From Reinekea thalattae (GTDB lineage Bacteria; Pseudomonadota; Gammaproteobacteria; Pseudomonadales; Natronospirillaceae): a DNA stretch of 64,000 bases. Every line of letters starts with the position of its first letter. Within the stretch, counting starts at the first letter, position 1. The stretch lies in assembly GCF_008041945.1 (NCBI RefSeq), contig NZ_VKAD01000001.1:620001-684000 (forward strand), given 5' to 3'. Positions 17,463 to 28,649 of this stretch are shown piece after piece. Below the pieces are notes generated by a model. That model saw nothing but the letters and a program-made list of their open reading frames with translations. It was not told the origin of the DNA and searched no databases. Both the position numbers and the translations under genes were made by a program.

Positions 17463-19298
17463 TTAACGAATTTTAATTTTCGCTTGCTCACGCGCTAAAT
17501 TAAACATCAGTTGCAATTGATCAATACTGGCCAATTGACTACTTAAATTTTGTGAGGCCTCTAACTGCTCAGCAGAAGGCTCGATCTCATTAACTGCAGT
17601 CACTGCAACAACATAGGCGGTATCACCCTGCACTGCCGATGCTGAAATACTTGGCTGACCTTCACTTGGCTTAGCCAGTTCAAACGCGGTCACTAATACT
17701 TCTGAAGGCAAAGCTTCTGCATCAACACGAGTCACACTAACAGCTGGCTGCCAACTATCATCAACGGTTGCGGTGGCGACTGCTGAGTCAATAGCCTGTT
17801 GCATTAGCTCGCGGGATTTTTCCAGCTGAACAATGGAGGCAATCTGCTCAGAGACTTCTTCAAGCTCACGCAACATCTCTTCTTGGTAATCGGTTTTTTG
17901 TAAAACAACTAAATCGTTATTTTCCAAACGAACAACGTCGCTTAACTCATCGCTAAAGACAACCGCATCAGAAAACGCAGCGCTTTTTAAATCGTCATTT
18001 GCAAAAATACCTTGAGTTGTATCACGCTGAATCCAATCACTGGTTTGTACATCAACACCAAAAGTTTCGGCGACTTCAGCAATATCACTCGATGTAAAAG
18101 CAACATCGGCTAATTCTTCTTGAACAACATACAACTCTTGTGCTGCTGTATCGATCTTAATCTGTGCAACCAGCTGCTCTCGTAATTCTGATAGAGGTTC
18201 AATCGTTGGGCTTTCTAATGAATCCAAACGAATAATATGAACACCATCATCAGTGGCTACCGGTGCACTGTAATCACCTGGTGCAGCTAAGCTAATGGCT
18301 GCATTATAAAGTTCGTCGGCGTAAACACCTTCAAAAAGTTCACCTAGCTCACCACCGATATCAGAACTACCTGGATCATCAGAAAGCTCTGCCGCTAAAT
18401 CTGCGAACTGCTCACCGTTGTTTAGGCGCTCAATAGCAGCCTGAGCCTGAGCCATTAGGTCATCGCCTTCAGTAAACATAATGTGTGAAATACTGCGGCT
18501 TACTCGGCTTTCTAATTCCGCTACGTAGGAATTATAAGCCTGCTCAATCTGCGCATCGGTCACTTCAACCTGACTTGCTAAGTGCTCTTGTGTTAGCGAA
18601 ACAAAGGAAACTTTAATCTGCTCAGGTGACACAAACTGATCTTGATTTTCATTGTAGTAATCTAAGATCTCTTGCTCTGTTGCTTGCGCTTCAGACAAAA
18701 AGTTCACTGAACTAAATTCTTTATAACGAACTTCACGCTGTTGCGCGCCAAGTTTGGCGTAACGGCTTGCTATTTTTTCAACATTAAACGCGCTGTTTTG
18801 AACCGATGCTTGCATTTGCGTTAATGCCAACAATTCTTTTTGCTCTGCTAAAAAGCTCGCGTGTGTATAGCCGTTAGACGCCAATAGACTTTCATAAACG
18901 CCTTTATCAAACTTACCATCAATTTGGAAAGCGGGTACATCGGCAAGCGTTTTTAACACCTGCTCGTCCGACACTTGAAATTTCAAATCGCTAGTCAGCT
19001 GCTGTTCAAGTGTCTGATTAATTAATTCGCTAAGAACCTGATTTCTTAGTAACGAAGAATTTGCCAACTGTGCGGCAAACTCAGCGCCATACTGACTCAC
19101 TAATGCTTGCTGTTGACTGGCTAAAGATCGCTGAAAATCGATCTCTGAAATTTTTTCGCCGTTAACCGTTGCAGGAGAATTATTGCCTGCGATAGAAACA
19201 ATAGACTCGGCACCGAACAAAACAAATGTAACAACGATGAGTCCAACAATGATTTTACCAACATGACCCTTGGCTGAATTTCGAAAAACCTGAAGCAT
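17463..19298 (-). CDS. ppiD: Periplasmic folding chaperone PpiD (SurA/parvulin family)
   Basis: PpiD is an inner-membrane-anchored periplasmic chaperone near the Sec translocon. The 611-residue protein has a short cytoplasmic N-terminus, a single transmembrane helix (about 14-34), a SurA-N-like domain with SEIDFQRSLASQQ, and a parvulin domain (about 260-360: SRSISHIMF, ADLAAELSDDPGSSDIGGELGEL). A long C-terminal helical region follows. Size matches the family. It follows hupB, as in the conserved clpX-lon-hupB-ppiD order, but a separate terminator lies between them. Confidence 0.95.
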   Translation of the reverse strand: MLQVFRNSAKGHVGKIIVGLIVVTFVLFGAESIVSIAGNNSPATVNGEKISEIDFQRSLASQQQALVSQYGAEFAAQLANSSLLRNQVLSELINQTLEQQLTSDLKFQVSDEQVLKTLADVPAFQIDGKFDKGVYESLLASNGYTHASFLAEQKELLALTQMQASVQNSAFNVEKIASRYAKLGAQQREVRYKEFSSVNFLSEAQATEQEILDYYNENQDQFVSPEQIKVSFVSLTQEHLASQVEVTDAQIEQAYNSYVAELESRVSRSISHIMFTEGDDLMAQAQAAIERLNNGEQFADLAAELSDDPGSSDIGGELGELFEGVYADELYNAAISLAAPGDYSAPVATDDGVHIIRLDSLESPTIEPLSELREQLVAQIKIDTAAQELYVVQEELADVAFTSSDIAEVAETFGVDVQTSDWIQRDTTQGIFANDDLKSAAFSDAVVFSDELSDVVRLENNDLVVLQKTDYQEEMLRELEEVSEQIASIVQLEKSRELMQQAIDSAVATATVDDSWQPAVSVTRVDAEALPSEVLVTAFELAKPSEGQPSISASAVQGDTAYVVAVTAVNEIEPSAEQLEASQNLSSQLASIDQLQLMFNLAREQAKIKIR

Positions 19299-19328
19299 TG
19301 ATATTCCTAACGGCCTTGAAGCCTTTTA

Positions 19329-19393
19329 TAAAAAAAAAGCGCATCGGATGACACGCTACAATTCTTAGTAGAATACACGGGCCAGAGGCCCGC
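19329..19393 (-). terminator. Terminator region after hupB (two hairpins)
   Basis: CGGGCC/GGCCCG (19378-19392, 3-nt loop) lies just past hupB, with no clear T-run. A second, interrupted hairpin at 19338-19357 is followed on the minus strand by nine or more T residues. The second is the more likely termination point. Confidence 0.65.
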
Positions 19394-19399
19394 AAAAAC

Positions 19400-19672
19400 T
19401 TAATTTACAGCGTCTTTTAACGCTTTACCTGCTTTGAAGCTAGGTACTTTAGCTGCAGCGATCTCAATTGGAGCACCGGTCTGAGGGTTACGGCCCGTAC
19501 GTGCAGCACGGTCTTTTACGGAGAATGTGCCAAAACCAACAAGAACTACTTGATCACCCTCTTTTAACGCTTCTGTTACAGAATCAACCATTGCATCCAA
19601 TGCACGACCTGCAGCAGCTTTTGAAATATCAGCAGCTGCAGCTACAGCATCAATCAATTCAGATTTATTCAC
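19400..19672 (-). CDS. hupB: DNA-binding protein HU-beta
   Basis: HU is the small nucleoid protein that bends DNA. Translation most likely starts at GTG (19670-19672), which decodes as [10 protein letters not shown], the canonical HU start, with AAAGGGGA nine bases upstream; the frame extends 20 codons further but those residues are unlike HU. That gives 90 residues. The signature [21 protein letters not shown], including the intercalating proline in the arm, is intact. It follows lon, as in E. coli and Pseudomonas. Confidence 0.97.
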   Translation of the reverse strand: MNKSELIDAVAAAADISKAAAGRALDAMVDSVTEALKEGDQVVLVGFGTFSVKDRAARTGRNPQTGAPIEIAAAKVPSFKAGKALKDAVN

Positions 19673-19827
19673 ACTATTCCCCTTTACTATGTTGTATATA
19701 TAAGACAATGGATGCGTTCTTAAATGTTGCAATCCAATGCTTTGTGAACCTTATTAACTATTAATAATTGTGCTTTCTTATACCAGCGGTAGTTTATACC
19801 AGCCTCAAAAAACTACTGTCAAGCCGC

Positions 19828-22251
19828 TTAATGAGTACTGATGCTACTTTCCGTGCTGTTTTTCGATTTTTGCTTAGATATTTCAGTTTCAACCTCTTCA
19901 TCGGTCAATCCCTTAGGTTTAGACTCTAATGCGATGTCTAAAACTTCATCAATCCAAGCAACGGGTCGAATCTCTAACGCTTCCTTAATATTATCAGGAA
20001 TTTCTTTTAAATCTCTGACATTTTCGTCTGGAATGATCACCGTTTTGATACCACCACGGTGAGCTGCCAGTAACTTTTCTTTCAAGCCACCAATCGGTAG
20101 CACCTGACCTCGAAGCGTAATCTCTCCGGTCATTGCAACATCGGCACGAACAGGTATTCGAGCCAACACCGAAACTAAAGCAGTACACATTCCGATACCT
20201 GCCGAAGGACCATCTTTAGGTGTCGCGCCTTCTGGAACATGAATATGGATATCTTTATTTTCATGAAAATTAGGCAAAATACCCAATCCTTGCGCTCGAC
20301 TTCGAACAACCGTCATTGCCGCTTGGATCGATTCCTTCATGACATCGCCCAACGAGCCGGTTCTTAAGATAGCGCCCTTACCTTCGACACAACTGGCTTC
20401 TAAGTTGAGTAATTCACCGCCAACCGAAGTCCAAGCAAGACCTGTAACCATACCGATCTGGTTATCTTCATCGGCAATACCGTACTTAAACTTATAAACA
20501 CCAGAGTACTCTTCTAAGTTGTCAGCACTGATGGTTGTGACTTCTTTAGAATCGTTAAGTACATTATTCATTACAACTTTACGGCATATTTTAGCGATTT
20601 CTCGTTCAAGACTACGAACACCTGCTTCTCGCGTATATTGACGAATCAATGTCAAAATTGCATCTTCCTGCAAACTCAATTCGTCTTTCTTTATGCCGTT
20701 GGATTCAATTTGCTTAGGCACTAAATATTTTTGAGCAATATTTAGTTTTTCATCTTCGGTATAGCCAGGAATTCGAATCACTTCCATACGATCCAACAAC
20801 GGACCAGGAATATTCATACTGTTTGAAGTACAAACAAACATGATATCAGATAGATCGCAATCTACCTCTAAGTAATGATCATTAAAGGTATGATTCTGTT
20901 CTGGGTCCAATACTTCAAGTAATGCAGATGCTGGATCGCCTCGATGATCCATGCCCATCTTGTCAATCTCATCAAGTAAGAATAATGGGTTTTTAACACC
21001 CGTCTTACTGAGTTTTTGAACAATCTTGCCAGGCATTGAACCAATATAGGTACGGCGATGGCCACGAATTTCTGACTCGTCACGCACACCACCAAGCGCC
21101 ATGCGTACAAACTTACGATTGGTAGCCTTGGCAATAGATTGCCCTAATGAAGTTTTACCTACACCAGGAGGGCCAACCAAACAGAGTACCGGTCCTTTAA
21201 CTTTTTTGACCCGCTTTTGTACTGCCAAATACTCTAGGATGCGCTCTTTAACTTCATCGAGACCATAATGGTCTTTCTCTAAGATCTCTTTGGCCCCGGC
21301 TAGATCATGACGCACTCGGGAACGTTTCGCCCAAGGCACACCCAAAATCCAATCTAAATAATTCCGAACAACCGACGCTTCAGCTGAAGTTGGCGACATC
21401 ATTTTTAATTTATTCAACTCAGCCAAGGCTTTTTCGCTCGCCTCTTTTGGCATGCCTGAGTCTTTAATTTTTTTCTCAATCTCTTCTATTTCTGAAATAT
21501 TATTTTCATCAATATCGCCGAGTTCTTTTTGAATGGCTTTCATTTGCTCATTCAAATAATACTCACGCTGAGATTTTTCCATCTGTTTTTTAACGCGACT
21601 ACGAATGCGTTTTTCTACTTCAAGTAAATCGATTTCCGCCTCAAGAAGCGCTAACAGATGTTCGATGCGATCACGTTCACTGGCAACTTCAAGAACCTTC
21701 TGTTTCTCATCAACCTTAAGCGACAAATGAGAAGCAATGGTATCCGCAAGCTTGCCTGATTCTTCAATATTAGACAGCGAGGTCGAGACTTCTGATGGAA
21801 CCTTCTTACTCAATTGCACATATTTATCGAATTGAGACATCAGCAAGCGAACAAGTGATTCTTGCTCTCGTTCGTTTAATGGATCAGCGGTTAATACTTC
21901 AGCCTGCCCCATTAAAAATTCTTCGCCATCGCGCACATCATTAATTGCGACACGGCTAACGCCTTCGACCAGAACCTTAACGGTTCCATCTGGTAGGCGT
22001 AATAGTTGTAAAACGCTAGCTAGAGTTCCGACGCTGTATAAATCACTCTGTTCAGGGTCATCGTCCTTGGCGTTTTTTTGTGCAACCAATAGGATTTTTT
22101 TATCGTTATCCATAGCGTCTTGTAACGCTGCGATCGATTTTTTACGACCCACGAATAATGGAATAACCATGTAAGGATAAACAACCACATCGCGCAGTGG
22201 TAATAGCGGTAAATCCATTAATAATTCTTCTGTAGCATCTGTGTTCGCCAT
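19828..22251 (-). CDS. lon: ATP-dependent protease Lon
   Basis: Lon is the cytoplasmic hexameric AAA+ serine protease that removes damaged and regulatory proteins, SulA among its classic substrates. From the ATG at 22251 ([11 protein letters not shown], preceded by GAGG) it has 807 residues; a start nine codons upstream is less likely. The N-terminal substrate domain begins [20 protein letters not shown]. Walker A is [13 protein letters not shown], Walker [11 protein letters not shown], and the protease motif is [11 protein letters not shown] with the nucleophilic serine; the catalytic lysine lies in [10 protein letters not shown]. sulA is present elsewhere in the window. Confidence 0.98.
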   Translation of the reverse strand: MANTDATEELLMDLPLLPLRDVVVYPYMVIPLFVGRKKSIAALQDAMDNDKKILLVAQKNAKDDDPEQSDLYSVGTLASVLQLLRLPDGTVKVLVEGVSRVAINDVRDGEEFLMGQAEVLTADPLNEREQESLVRLLMSQFDKYVQLSKKVPSEVSTSLSNIEESGKLADTIASHLSLKVDEKQKVLEVASERDRIEHLLALLEAEIDLLEVEKRIRSRVKKQMEKSQREYYLNEQMKAIQKELGDIDENNISEIEEIEKKIKDSGMPKEASEKALAELNKLKMMSPTSAEASVVRNYLDWILGVPWAKRSRVRHDLAGAKEILEKDHYGLDEVKERILEYLAVQKRVKKVKGPVLCLVGPPGVGKTSLGQSIAKATNRKFVRMALGGVRDESEIRGHRRTYIGSMPGKIVQKLSKTGVKNPLFLLDEIDKMGMDHRGDPASALLEVLDPEQNHTFNDHYLEVDCDLSDIMFVCTSNSMNIPGPLLDRMEVIRIPGYTEDEKLNIAQKYLVPKQIESNGIKKDELSLQEDAILTLIRQYTREAGVRSLEREIAKICRKVVMNNVLNDSKEVTTISADNLEEYSGVYKFKYGIADEDNQIGMVTGLAWTSVGGELLNLEASCVEGKGAILRTGSLGDVMKESIQAAMTVVRSRAQGLGILPNFHENKDIHIHVPEGATPKDGPSAGIGMCTALVSVLARIPVRADVAMTGEITLRGQVLPIGGLKEKLLAAHRGGIKTVIIPDENVRDLKEIPDNIKEALEIRPVAWIDEVLDIALESKPKGLTDEEVETEISKQKSKNSTESSISTH

Positions 22252-22320
22252 AATTACCTCAACACTTAATTCATACACTCACAATGGCGACAAATTCATA
22301 GATATCAATATCTTAGAGGA

Positions 22321-22342
22321 AAAAGCGGGCGTACTGCCCGCC
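22321..22342 (-). terminator. Rho-independent terminator after clpX
   Basis: GCGGGC (22326-22331) pairs with GCCCGC (22337-22342) around a 5-nt loop, followed on the minus strand by five T residues. It begins directly after the clpX stop and separates it from lon. Confidence 0.8.
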
Positions 22343-22344
22343 TA

Positions 22345-23628
22345 TTATTCGGCTTGTCCGCCGGCAGTTTTTTGAGGTTCAGAATTTTCGTAAATCAGTA
22401 TAGGCTCTGCCTCGCCTTTAACGACTGACTCTTCAATCACAACTTTTGTGATGTTTTCTTCGGATGGAATTTGATACATCGTGTCGAGCAAAATACCTTC
22501 TAAAATAGAACGCAAGCCTCGGGCACCGGTATTGCGCTCCATCGCCTTATTAGCAATAGCACGCAAAGCGCCTTCACGAATATCGAGTTCAACACCTTCC
22601 ATTTCAAACAGTTTTTGATACTGCTTAACCAAGGAGTTCTTTGGTGCTGTTAAAATAGTCACCAAGGCGTCTTCATCTAACTCTCGCAATGTAGCAACCA
22701 CTGGTAAACGACCAATAAATTCAGGAATCAAACCATATTTAACTAAGTCTTCAGGTTCGACATCTGCAATAACAGCCCCTGCTTTACGTTCGTCTTTTTG
22801 TTTAACTTCGGCACTGAAACCAATTCCACCTTTGGCAGTTCGATTTTCAATAACCTTTTCTAAACCAGCAAAAGCACCGCCACAGACAAACAGGATATTT
22901 GAGGTATCAACCTGTAAAAATTCTTGTTGTGGATGCTTTCGTCCGCCTTGAGGAGGAACCGACGCAACCGTACCTTCAATGAGCTTCAACAGCGCCTGCT
23001 GAACGCCTTCACCAGAAACATCACGGGTAATCGAAGGGTTATCAGACTTGCGTGAAATCTTATCGATCTCATCAATGTAAACAATGCCGCGCTGAGCTTT
23101 TTCGACATCGTAATCACATTTTTGCAATAGCTTCTGAATGATATTTTCTACGTCTTCACCAACGTAACCGGCTTCTGTTAGCGTTGTAGCATCGGCCATT
23201 GTAAATGGCACATTAAGCAATCGCGCCATCGTCTCGGCTAACAGCGTTTTACCACTACCAGTCGGGCCGATTAATAAGATATTCGATTTACTAAGCTCGA
23301 CATCCTGATTGGCTTCACCATATTGCAAACGCTTATAGTGATTATAAACAGCGACCGACAAGACAATTTTGGCGCGCTCTTGACCAATAACATACTCATC
23401 TAATGTCTCGCGAATTTCTGATGGTGCAGGCAGCTTATCGTTTTCGCTTTGCGGGGCCTGCTCTTGAAGCTCTTCACGTATAATGTCATTACAGAGGTCA
23501 ACACACTCATCACATATAAATACGGAAGGCCCTGCGATCAGCTTTCTAACTTCATGCTGACTTTTGCCGCAGAAAGAGCAATACAATAGCTTCCCATCAT
23601 CGCCCTTTCTGTTTTTATCATCGGCCAT
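22345..23628 (-). CDS. clpX: ClpX, ATP-binding specificity subunit of ClpXP
   Basis: ClpX unfolds tagged proteins and feeds them to ClpP. The 427-residue protein begins with the zinc-binding domain (C17, C20, C39, C42) that recruits adaptors. The AAA+ core has Walker [14 protein letters not shown], Walker [11 protein letters not shown], the pore-loop region GYVG, and the IGF tripeptide (GGIGFSA) that docks on ClpP. The C-terminal small domain contains [11 protein letters not shown]. It follows clpP with about 140 bp between, room for its own promoter. Length matches E. coli ClpX (424). Confidence 0.98.
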   Translation of the reverse strand: MADDKNRKGDDGKLLYCSFCGKSQHEVRKLIAGPSVFICDECVDLCNDIIREELQEQAPQSENDKLPAPSEIRETLDEYVIGQERAKIVLSVAVYNHYKRLQYGEANQDVELSKSNILLIGPTGSGKTLLAETMARLLNVPFTMADATTLTEAGYVGEDVENIIQKLLQKCDYDVEKAQRGIVYIDEIDKISRKSDNPSITRDVSGEGVQQALLKLIEGTVASVPPQGGRKHPQQEFLQVDTSNILFVCGGAFAGLEKVIENRTAKGGIGFSAEVKQKDERKAGAVIADVEPEDLVKYGLIPEFIGRLPVVATLRELDEDALVTILTAPKNSLVKQYQKLFEMEGVELDIREGALRAIANKAMERNTGARGLRSILEGILLDTMYQIPSEENITKVVIEESVVKGEAEPILIYENSEPQKTAGGQAE

Positions 23629-23767
23629 TTAAGACTCCAAGTACAAAACTATTTAATAAAGATGTAACTAGCTTGCTATAAATGCAAGTTTTCTAGAAAC
23701 TTTTTCTGCATAAAACACGATTTTCATCAATATTACTATTCTAGCGGACTTTCAGTTCAAAAGTCGG

Positions 23768-24400
23768 CTATAAACGGCGGTCTATTACCTGATCAACCAA
23801 ACCGTATTCAACAGCTTCGTTAGCCGTTAAGAAATTATCGCGATCGGTGTCTTTTTCGACCTCTTCGATCGGACGACCTGTGTGATACGCCATAATTTCG
23901 TTTAATTTCTTTTTCATATCTAAGATTTCACGCGCGTGAATCTCAATATCAGTTGCCTGCCCTTGATAACCACCTAATGGCTGGTGAATCATCATACGAG
24001 AATTCGGCAAACAATAACGCTTACCCTTAGCGCCACCGGTAAGTAGCAAAGCCCCCATACTAGCAGCCTGACCAATACACATAGTACTCACATCTGGCTT
24101 AATAAACTGCATGGTATCGTAAATAGCCATACCTGCTGTTACAGAACCGCCAGGAGAATTGATATACAGATGAATGTCTTTTTCTGGGTTTTCACTTTCT
24201 AGATAAAGCAACTGAGCTACCACTAGATTCGCCATATAGTCTTCGACCTGACCTACCAAGAAAATGACGTTTTCTTTGAGTAAGCGCGAATATATATCGA
24301 ACGAGCGCTCTCCACGAGAGGTCTGCTCAACCACCATCGGCACTAAGCCGCCTGCATTATAGATTTCGCTGGATAATTCTGAACGGCGATCTGATGACAT
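23768..24400 (-). CDS. clpP: ClpP, proteolytic subunit of ClpXP/ClpAP
   Basis: ClpP forms the double-heptamer serine protease. The catalytic serine is in [11 protein letters not shown] (S114) and histidine in [10 protein letters not shown] (H139); [11 protein letters not shown] and the Asp-containing [11 protein letters not shown] complete the pattern. The 210-residue length includes a short processed N-terminal propeptide as in E. coli. The ATG follows AAGGAG. It lies between tig and clpX in the standard order, with a terminator upstream that isolates it from tig. Confidence 0.98.
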   Translation of the reverse strand: MSSDRRSELSSEIYNAGGLVPMVVEQTSRGERSFDIYSRLLKENVIFLVGQVEDYMANLVVAQLLYLESENPEKDIHLYINSPGGSVTAGMAIYDTMQFIKPDVSTMCIGQAASMGALLLTGGAKGKRYCLPNSRMMIHQPLGGYQGQATDIEIHAREILDMKKKLNEIMAYHTGRPIEEVEKDTDRDNFLTANEAVEYGLVDQVIDRRL

Positions 24401-24426
24401 ATAACTGCTCCTTGACTTGTTAGGGC

Positions 24427-24461
24427 AAAAAAAAGTTGGCCTTCATGTGAAGAGCCAACTT
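24427..24461 (-). terminator. Rho-independent terminator after tig
   Basis: AAGTTGGC (24433-24440) pairs with GCCAACTT (24454-24461) around a 13-nt loop. On the minus strand eight T residues follow. It lies between tig and clpP. Confidence 0.88.
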
Positions 24462-24505
24462 AGATGGTAGTCCTTGAATTAAACACCACTACAAGGCGTT
24501 AGTGT

Positions 24506-25819
24506 TTAACCTTGAGCTGCGTTTTTAGACTTAATGGCTTCTTCATAGCTGACAACTGTATCAACTACTTTCGATGCTTCTAAGATATGGTCAATCGCTG
24601 CGTTTTCAACAACCGCGGCGCGAACCTGATTAAGCATCTCTGGATTACTCTTATAATAATCGACAACTTGCTGAGGATCTTGATAGACAGAAGCCTGATC
24701 GTTGATATACGCATCAACGGCAGCATCATCTGCTTTAATCTCAGCCTTGTTGATGACTTCGTTCATAATCAGACCAACTTTAACTCGACGCTCAGCCTGA
24801 TCTTTAAATAATTCGTCAGGTAGCGTGTTCACATCGAACTGAGCCTGCTGACCGAATTGCTGCATAGCCTGTTGCTTAAGACGAGGAATCTCATCAGCAA
24901 CCAAGGCAGCAGGAATATCGAACTCATTAGTCTCAACAAGCTTTTCGATAACTGCATTCTTCAATGCCGCTTCCAAAGCAGAGCGAGCTTCACGCTCCAT
25001 ATTCTTGCGAACTTCAGCTTTAAAGCTTTCTAGATCTTTACCTTCAGCACCGAATTCGGCAAAGAAGGCTTCGTCCATTTCAGGCATTTCTGCTTCAGCA
25101 ACTTCATGAACGGTAATATCGAAGACAGCAGCCTTACCTGCAAGCTCTTCATTACCATAGTCTTCAGGGAAGGTTACGTCTACCGCTTTTGTTTCGCCAG
25201 CAGATAAACCTTCGATGCCAGATTCAAAACCAGGAATCATTTGACCTGAGCCCAAAGTAACTGACTGCCCTTCTGCGCTACCGCCTTCGAAAGCTTCGCC
25301 ATCAATTTTGCCGACAAAATCAATCTTCACACGATCGCCATTCACTGCAGGACGCTCAACAGCAACATAGTTAGCACGCTGCTTTTGCAAGCTTTCTAGC
25401 ATAGTGTCGATGTCTGCATCGGTAACTTCAGTAGTCGACTTTTCAAACTCGTAACCGTCGAATGAAGCCAGCGCAATTTCAGGGAAGACTTCAAACGTTG
25501 CGATAAACTCAACGTCTTCACCAGCCTTATCTTTGCTGAATTCGATCTTAGGCATGCCAGCTGGCACAACCTTCTGTTCTGTGATCGCTTTGGCATAGTA
25601 GTTACGCACGATATCTTCTAATACTTCTGCACGAACACTGTCACCAAAGCGCTGCTTAACAACAGCCACTGGCACTTTGCCAGGGCGAAAGCCATCAATC
25701 CGTACACGACGAGCGGTTTCTTTTAATTTTTGACTAACAGCATTGTCGACTTCGCCTGCTGGCACACCAACAGTCATGCGACGCTCAAGACCCGTAGTTG
25801 TCTCGACAGAAACTTGCAT
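24506..25819 (-). CDS. tig: Trigger factor
   Basis: Trigger factor is the ribosome-bound chaperone and prolyl isomerase for nascent chains. The 437-residue protein has the ribosome-binding signature VRIDGFRPGKVP (about 39-50; GFRxGKxP), a central FKBP-type isomerase domain (about 155-245, NGDRVKIDFVGKIDGEAFEGG), and the helical C-terminal chaperone arms. The ATG follows GAGG. It opens the tig-clpP-clpX-lon block, as in most gammaproteobacteria. Confidence 0.98.
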   Translation of the reverse strand: MQVSVETTTGLERRMTVGVPAGEVDNAVSQKLKETARRVRIDGFRPGKVPVAVVKQRFGDSVRAEVLEDIVRNYYAKAITEQKVVPAGMPKIEFSKDKAGEDVEFIATFEVFPEIALASFDGYEFEKSTTEVTDADIDTMLESLQKQRANYVAVERPAVNGDRVKIDFVGKIDGEAFEGGSAEGQSVTLGSGQMIPGFESGIEGLSAGETKAVDVTFPEDYGNEELAGKAAVFDITVHEVAEAEMPEMDEAFFAEFGAEGKDLESFKAEVRKNMEREARSALEAALKNAVIEKLVETNEFDIPAALVADEIPRLKQQAMQQFGQQAQFDVNTLPDELFKDQAERRVKVGLIMNEVINKAEIKADDAAVDAYINDQASVYQDPQQVVDYYKSNPEMLNQVRAAVVENAAIDHILEASKVVDTVVSYEEAIKSKNAAQG

Positions 25820-25950
25820 GAGGCTTCCTCTTTAAACTTATTTCTTAAAATACATGAATGAAAAATTTTGGGGGTGATACTCTAAGGACGGAACATCCCA
25901 TAATCAAGCCCTAAAATAGGATATATCTTGCTTCCCGACATATTCGAAGC

Positions 25951-25978
25951 AAAAAAAAAGCCGTTTATGACAACGGCT
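25951..25978 (-). terminator. Rho-independent terminator of the Pro-Arg-His tRNA operon
   Basis: AGCCGTT (25959-25965) pairs with AACGGCT (25972-25978) around a 6-nt loop, followed on the minus strand by nine T residues. It lies 12 bp past the tRNA-His 3' end. Confidence 0.9.
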
Positions 25979-25990
25979 CTTTTAAAAATA

Positions 25991-26067
25991 TGGGGTGGAC
26001 GATGGGGATCGAACCCACGACCACCGGAATCACAATCCGGGGCTCTACCAACTGAGCTACGCCCACC
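25991..26067 (-). tRNA. tRNA-His (GTG)
   Basis: A 77-nt cloverleaf with encoded CCA. The anticodon loop TTGTGAT gives GTG. The extra 5' G (position -1) opposite a C discriminator, the identity element of tRNA-His, is encoded. Last tRNA of the Pro-Arg-His operon. Confidence 0.96.
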
Positions 26068-26086
26068 ATAAATATAACGTTGAAGC

Positions 26087-26163
26087 TGGCACGCCCGGCA
26101 GGACTCGAACCTGCAACCACTCGCTTAGAAGGCGAGTGCTCTATCCGGTTGAGCTACGAGCGC
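26087..26163 (-). tRNA. tRNA-Arg (TCT)
   Basis: A 77-nt cloverleaf with encoded CCA. The anticodon stem CTCGC/GCGAG closes the loop CTTCTAA, giving TCT. The acceptor stem contains two G-T pairs. It is the middle tRNA of the operon. Confidence 0.95.
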
Positions 26164-26236
26164 TTCTTGCCCGTCCTACTTACACTGCCAGTTACTTAAA
26201 ACCAGTCACCTAAACGACTCTAATTCGATTAGGAAT

Positions 26237-26313
<77 letters not shown>

Positions 26314-26341
26314 AGTGACCGTGTCCGTCAACGTGGCGCGC

Positions 26342-26370
26342 ATATTAATGATAGCCTTGCGAGCAGTCAA
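26342..26370 (-). promoter_or_regulatory. Stable-RNA promoter of the tRNA-Pro-Arg-His operon
   Basis: On the minus strand a -35 TTGACT (26365-26370) is followed after 17 bp by -10 TAATAT (26342-26347) and directly by a GC-rich stretch (GCGCGCC). That is the discriminator type linked to stringent control of stable RNA genes. Confidence 0.65.
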
Positions 26371-26520
26371 ACCTTTTTTTAAAAAAAATGTTAAAAAACA
26401 AGACGATAGCAATAGATACATCATTCAGATGCGACCAATTAAGCGCGCCCTATTATTGCTGAAAGCTCGGTCACATGAGAACATAGCGCCATTCAATCAC
26501 TTCTACTGTATGGACAATCG

Positions 26521-27387
26521 ATGTCGGCACAAATTATCGACGGTAAGAAAATAGCCTCCCAACTCAAAGAACAGATTCGTAGCGAAGTTTCCAAGCTGAC
26601 TAGCCAAGGCCACCGAGCGCCCGGTCTTGCTGTAATCATAGTCGGCAGTGACTTTGCTTCTCAACGCTATGTCGCCAGTAAAATTAAAGCCTGTGAAGAA
26701 GTCGGCTTTAAATCAAAGAATTACGACCTGACCGAAAACACCACTGAAGCTGAGCTTATTGAATTAATCGATAGCTTAAATGGTGACGCTTCGATTGATG
26801 GCATCCTAGTGCAGATGCCGCTTCCAGAACACATTAATGCCGACACCATTGTCGAGCGCATTAAAGCAGACAAAGATGTTGATGGCTTTCATCCTTACAA
26901 CATTGGCCGCCTAGCACAGCGTCGCCCATTATTAGAAAGCTGCACGCCAAAAGGCATTATGACGCTATTACGTAGCACGGGCGAAGATTTAAAAGGTAAA
27001 AATGCCGTGGTCGTCGGTGCATCGAATCATGTTGGCAGACCGATGGCATTAGAACTACTGTTATCCGGCTGCACGGTTACCACGACCCATCGCTTCACCA
27101 AGAATTTAGAACAGCATATTCGCCAAGCCGATATTGTTGTCGCCGCTGCCGGTAAGCCTGGACTTATTCAAGGCGAGTGGATTGCTGATGGCGCGATCGT
27201 GATTGATGTCGGCATTAACCGCGACCAAGATAACCATATTGTTGGCGATGTCGACTTTGATGCCGCTAAAGAAAAAGCAGCATGGATCACTCCAGTACCC
27301 GGTGGTGTTGGACCCATGACAGTCGCAACACTGATGGAAAACACTTTAATTTCTGCAAAACAATTGCATTTAGGCCTAACCAATTAG
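26521..27387 (+). CDS. folD: Bifunctional methylenetetrahydrofolate dehydrogenase/cyclohydrolase FolD
   Basis: FolD interconverts 5,10-methylene-THF and 10-formyl-THF in cytosolic one-carbon metabolism. The 288-residue protein has the family motifs [20 protein letters not shown] (with the catalytic YxxxK), [22 protein letters not shown], and the NADP-binding region [17 protein letters not shown], then [14 protein letters not shown]. In FolD of most species the binding motif reads GRSxxVG; here it is GASNHVG, a mild variant. The ribosome site before the ATG is weak. In Pseudomonas glnS and cysS lie between folD and ppiB, as I recall; here ppiB follows directly. Confidence 0.96.
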   Translation: MSAQIIDGKKIASQLKEQIRSEVSKLTSQGHRAPGLAVIIVGSDFASQRYVASKIKACEEVGFKSKNYDLTENTTEAELIELIDSLNGDASIDGILVQMPLPEHINADTIVERIKADKDVDGFHPYNIGRLAQRRPLLESCTPKGIMTLLRSTGEDLKGKNAVVVGASNHVGRPMALELLLSGCTVTTTHRFTKNLEQHIRQADIVVAAAGKPGLIQGEWIADGAIVIDVGINRDQDNHIVGDVDFDAAKEKAAWITPVPGGVGPMTVATLMENTLISAKQLHLGLTN

Positions 27388-27402
27388 CATAAAGGACAAA
27401 CC

Positions 27403-27900
27403 ATGAACGTTTTAATGACGACTTCAATGGGTGATATTAAGATCGCTCTAAATACCGAAAAAGCACCAAAAACGGCTGCCAACTTTGAACAGTATGTGAA
27501 AGACGGCTTTTATGACGGCCTTATTTTTCACCGTGTTATCAACGGCTTTATGATTCAAGGCGGTGGTTTTGAGCCGGGCATGAAGCAACGCACCACTCGC
27601 GACCCTATTGATAACGAAGCTAACAACGGCCTTAAAAATACCGAGTACACTCTAGCCATGGCTCGCACCATGGACCCTCACTCAGCAACGGCTCAGTTCT
27701 TTATTAACGTCGCAGACAACAGCTTTTTAGATTTTAAATCTGAAACCGCTGACGGTTGGGGCTACGCAGTTTTCGGTGAAGTCATCGAAGGCAAAGAAGT
27801 GGTCGACAAAATCAAAGCGGTAAAAACAACCTTTGCTGCAGGACACCAAGACGTCCCTGCTGAAGATGTTGTGATCGAAAAAGCGGTTATCGTCGATTAA
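27403..27900 (+). CDS. ppiB: Cyclophilin-type peptidyl-prolyl isomerase B
   Basis: A 165-residue cytoplasmic cyclophilin with no signal peptide. The active-site pattern is present: [14 protein letters not shown] (catalytic Arg), [25 protein letters not shown] (split for length) and the tryptophan in [11 protein letters not shown]. It follows folD by 15 bp with AAAGGA before the ATG, and its TAA overlaps the lpxH ATG by one base (TAATG), so ppiB and lpxH are translationally coupled. Confidence 0.96.
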   Translation: MNVLMTTSMGDIKIALNTEKAPKTAANFEQYVKDGFYDGLIFHRVINGFMIQGGGFEPGMKQRTTRDPIDNEANNGLKNTEYTLAMARTMDPHSATAQFFINVADNSFLDFKSETADGWGYAVFGEVIEGKEVVDKIKAVKTTFAAGHQDVPAEDVVIEKAVIVD

Positions 27901-28649
27901 TGTCGCTTAACTTTACGAATGCCCTCTTCATCTCGGACATTCATCTGACCGAAAATCGCCCGGACTGTGTTCGGGCTTTTTTCGATTTTATTGAATGGGT
28001 TCCCGCCAGCACCGAAGCACTTTTTATTCTGGGTGATTTCTTTGAGTATTGGCTCGGCGACGATATTAATTCTGAACTATCAGAACAGGTAGCCAATGCC
28101 CTTTCTCAATTAGCCAAACAAAAATCTGTACAAATTTTCTATATGGCCGGCAACCGAGACTTTGCGCTTGGCGAACATTACTGCAAGCTCTGCTCAATGA
28201 GCTGGTTAGAAGACGGAACGCTAGCAACAATCGACGGATTAAAGGTCTACCTCAGCCATGGCGATCTATTTTGTACCGATGATAAAAGCTACCAACGCTT
28301 TCGAAAAATCATCCGTCACCCTGTTGTTTTGTTTTTATTAAGACGAAGCCCTAAAGCTTATCGAAAAAATCTAGCTGCCAAGCTGCGTGCTAAATCAAAA
28401 CAAAAATATCAACAAAACCCAACCTTCATCGATGTAACCAACAGCGCTATCAGCCACACCTTTAAGCAAAGCCAATGCGATCTTATCATTCATGGCCACA
28501 CACACATGGCAGACATCCATGTCCATAATTACAAGCCACAACAGCTTCGAATGGTACTGGGTGATTGGGATCAAGTCGGCTGGTATGGCAGCATTGAGCA
28601 ACAACAACCTCAGCTTACTCAGTTTTCTATAGAAAACCCTTCGTTCTAA
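27900..28649 (+). CDS. lpxH: UDP-2,3-diacylglucosamine hydrolase LpxH
   Basis: LpxH releases UMP from UDP-diacylglucosamine to give lipid X in lipid A synthesis at the inner membrane face. The metallophosphoesterase motifs are ISDIHLTENRPD (D and H ligands), LGDFFEYWLGDD, GNRDFALG, LSHGDLFCTDD and IIHGHTHMADIH. At 249 residues it matches gammaproteobacterial LpxH. The ppiB-lpxH pairing is conserved in Pseudomonas. It complements lpxK at 6.2-7.2 kb. Confidence 0.96.
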   Translation: MSLNFTNALFISDIHLTENRPDCVRAFFDFIEWVPASTEALFILGDFFEYWLGDDINSELSEQVANALSQLAKQKSVQIFYMAGNRDFALGEHYCKLCSMSWLEDGTLATIDGLKVYLSHGDLFCTDDKSYQRFRKIIRHPVVLFLLRRSPKAYRKNLAAKLRAKSKQKYQQNPTFIDVTNSAISHTFKQSQCDLIIHGHTHMADIHVHNYKPQQLRMVLGDWDQVGWYGSIEQQQPQLTQFSIENPSF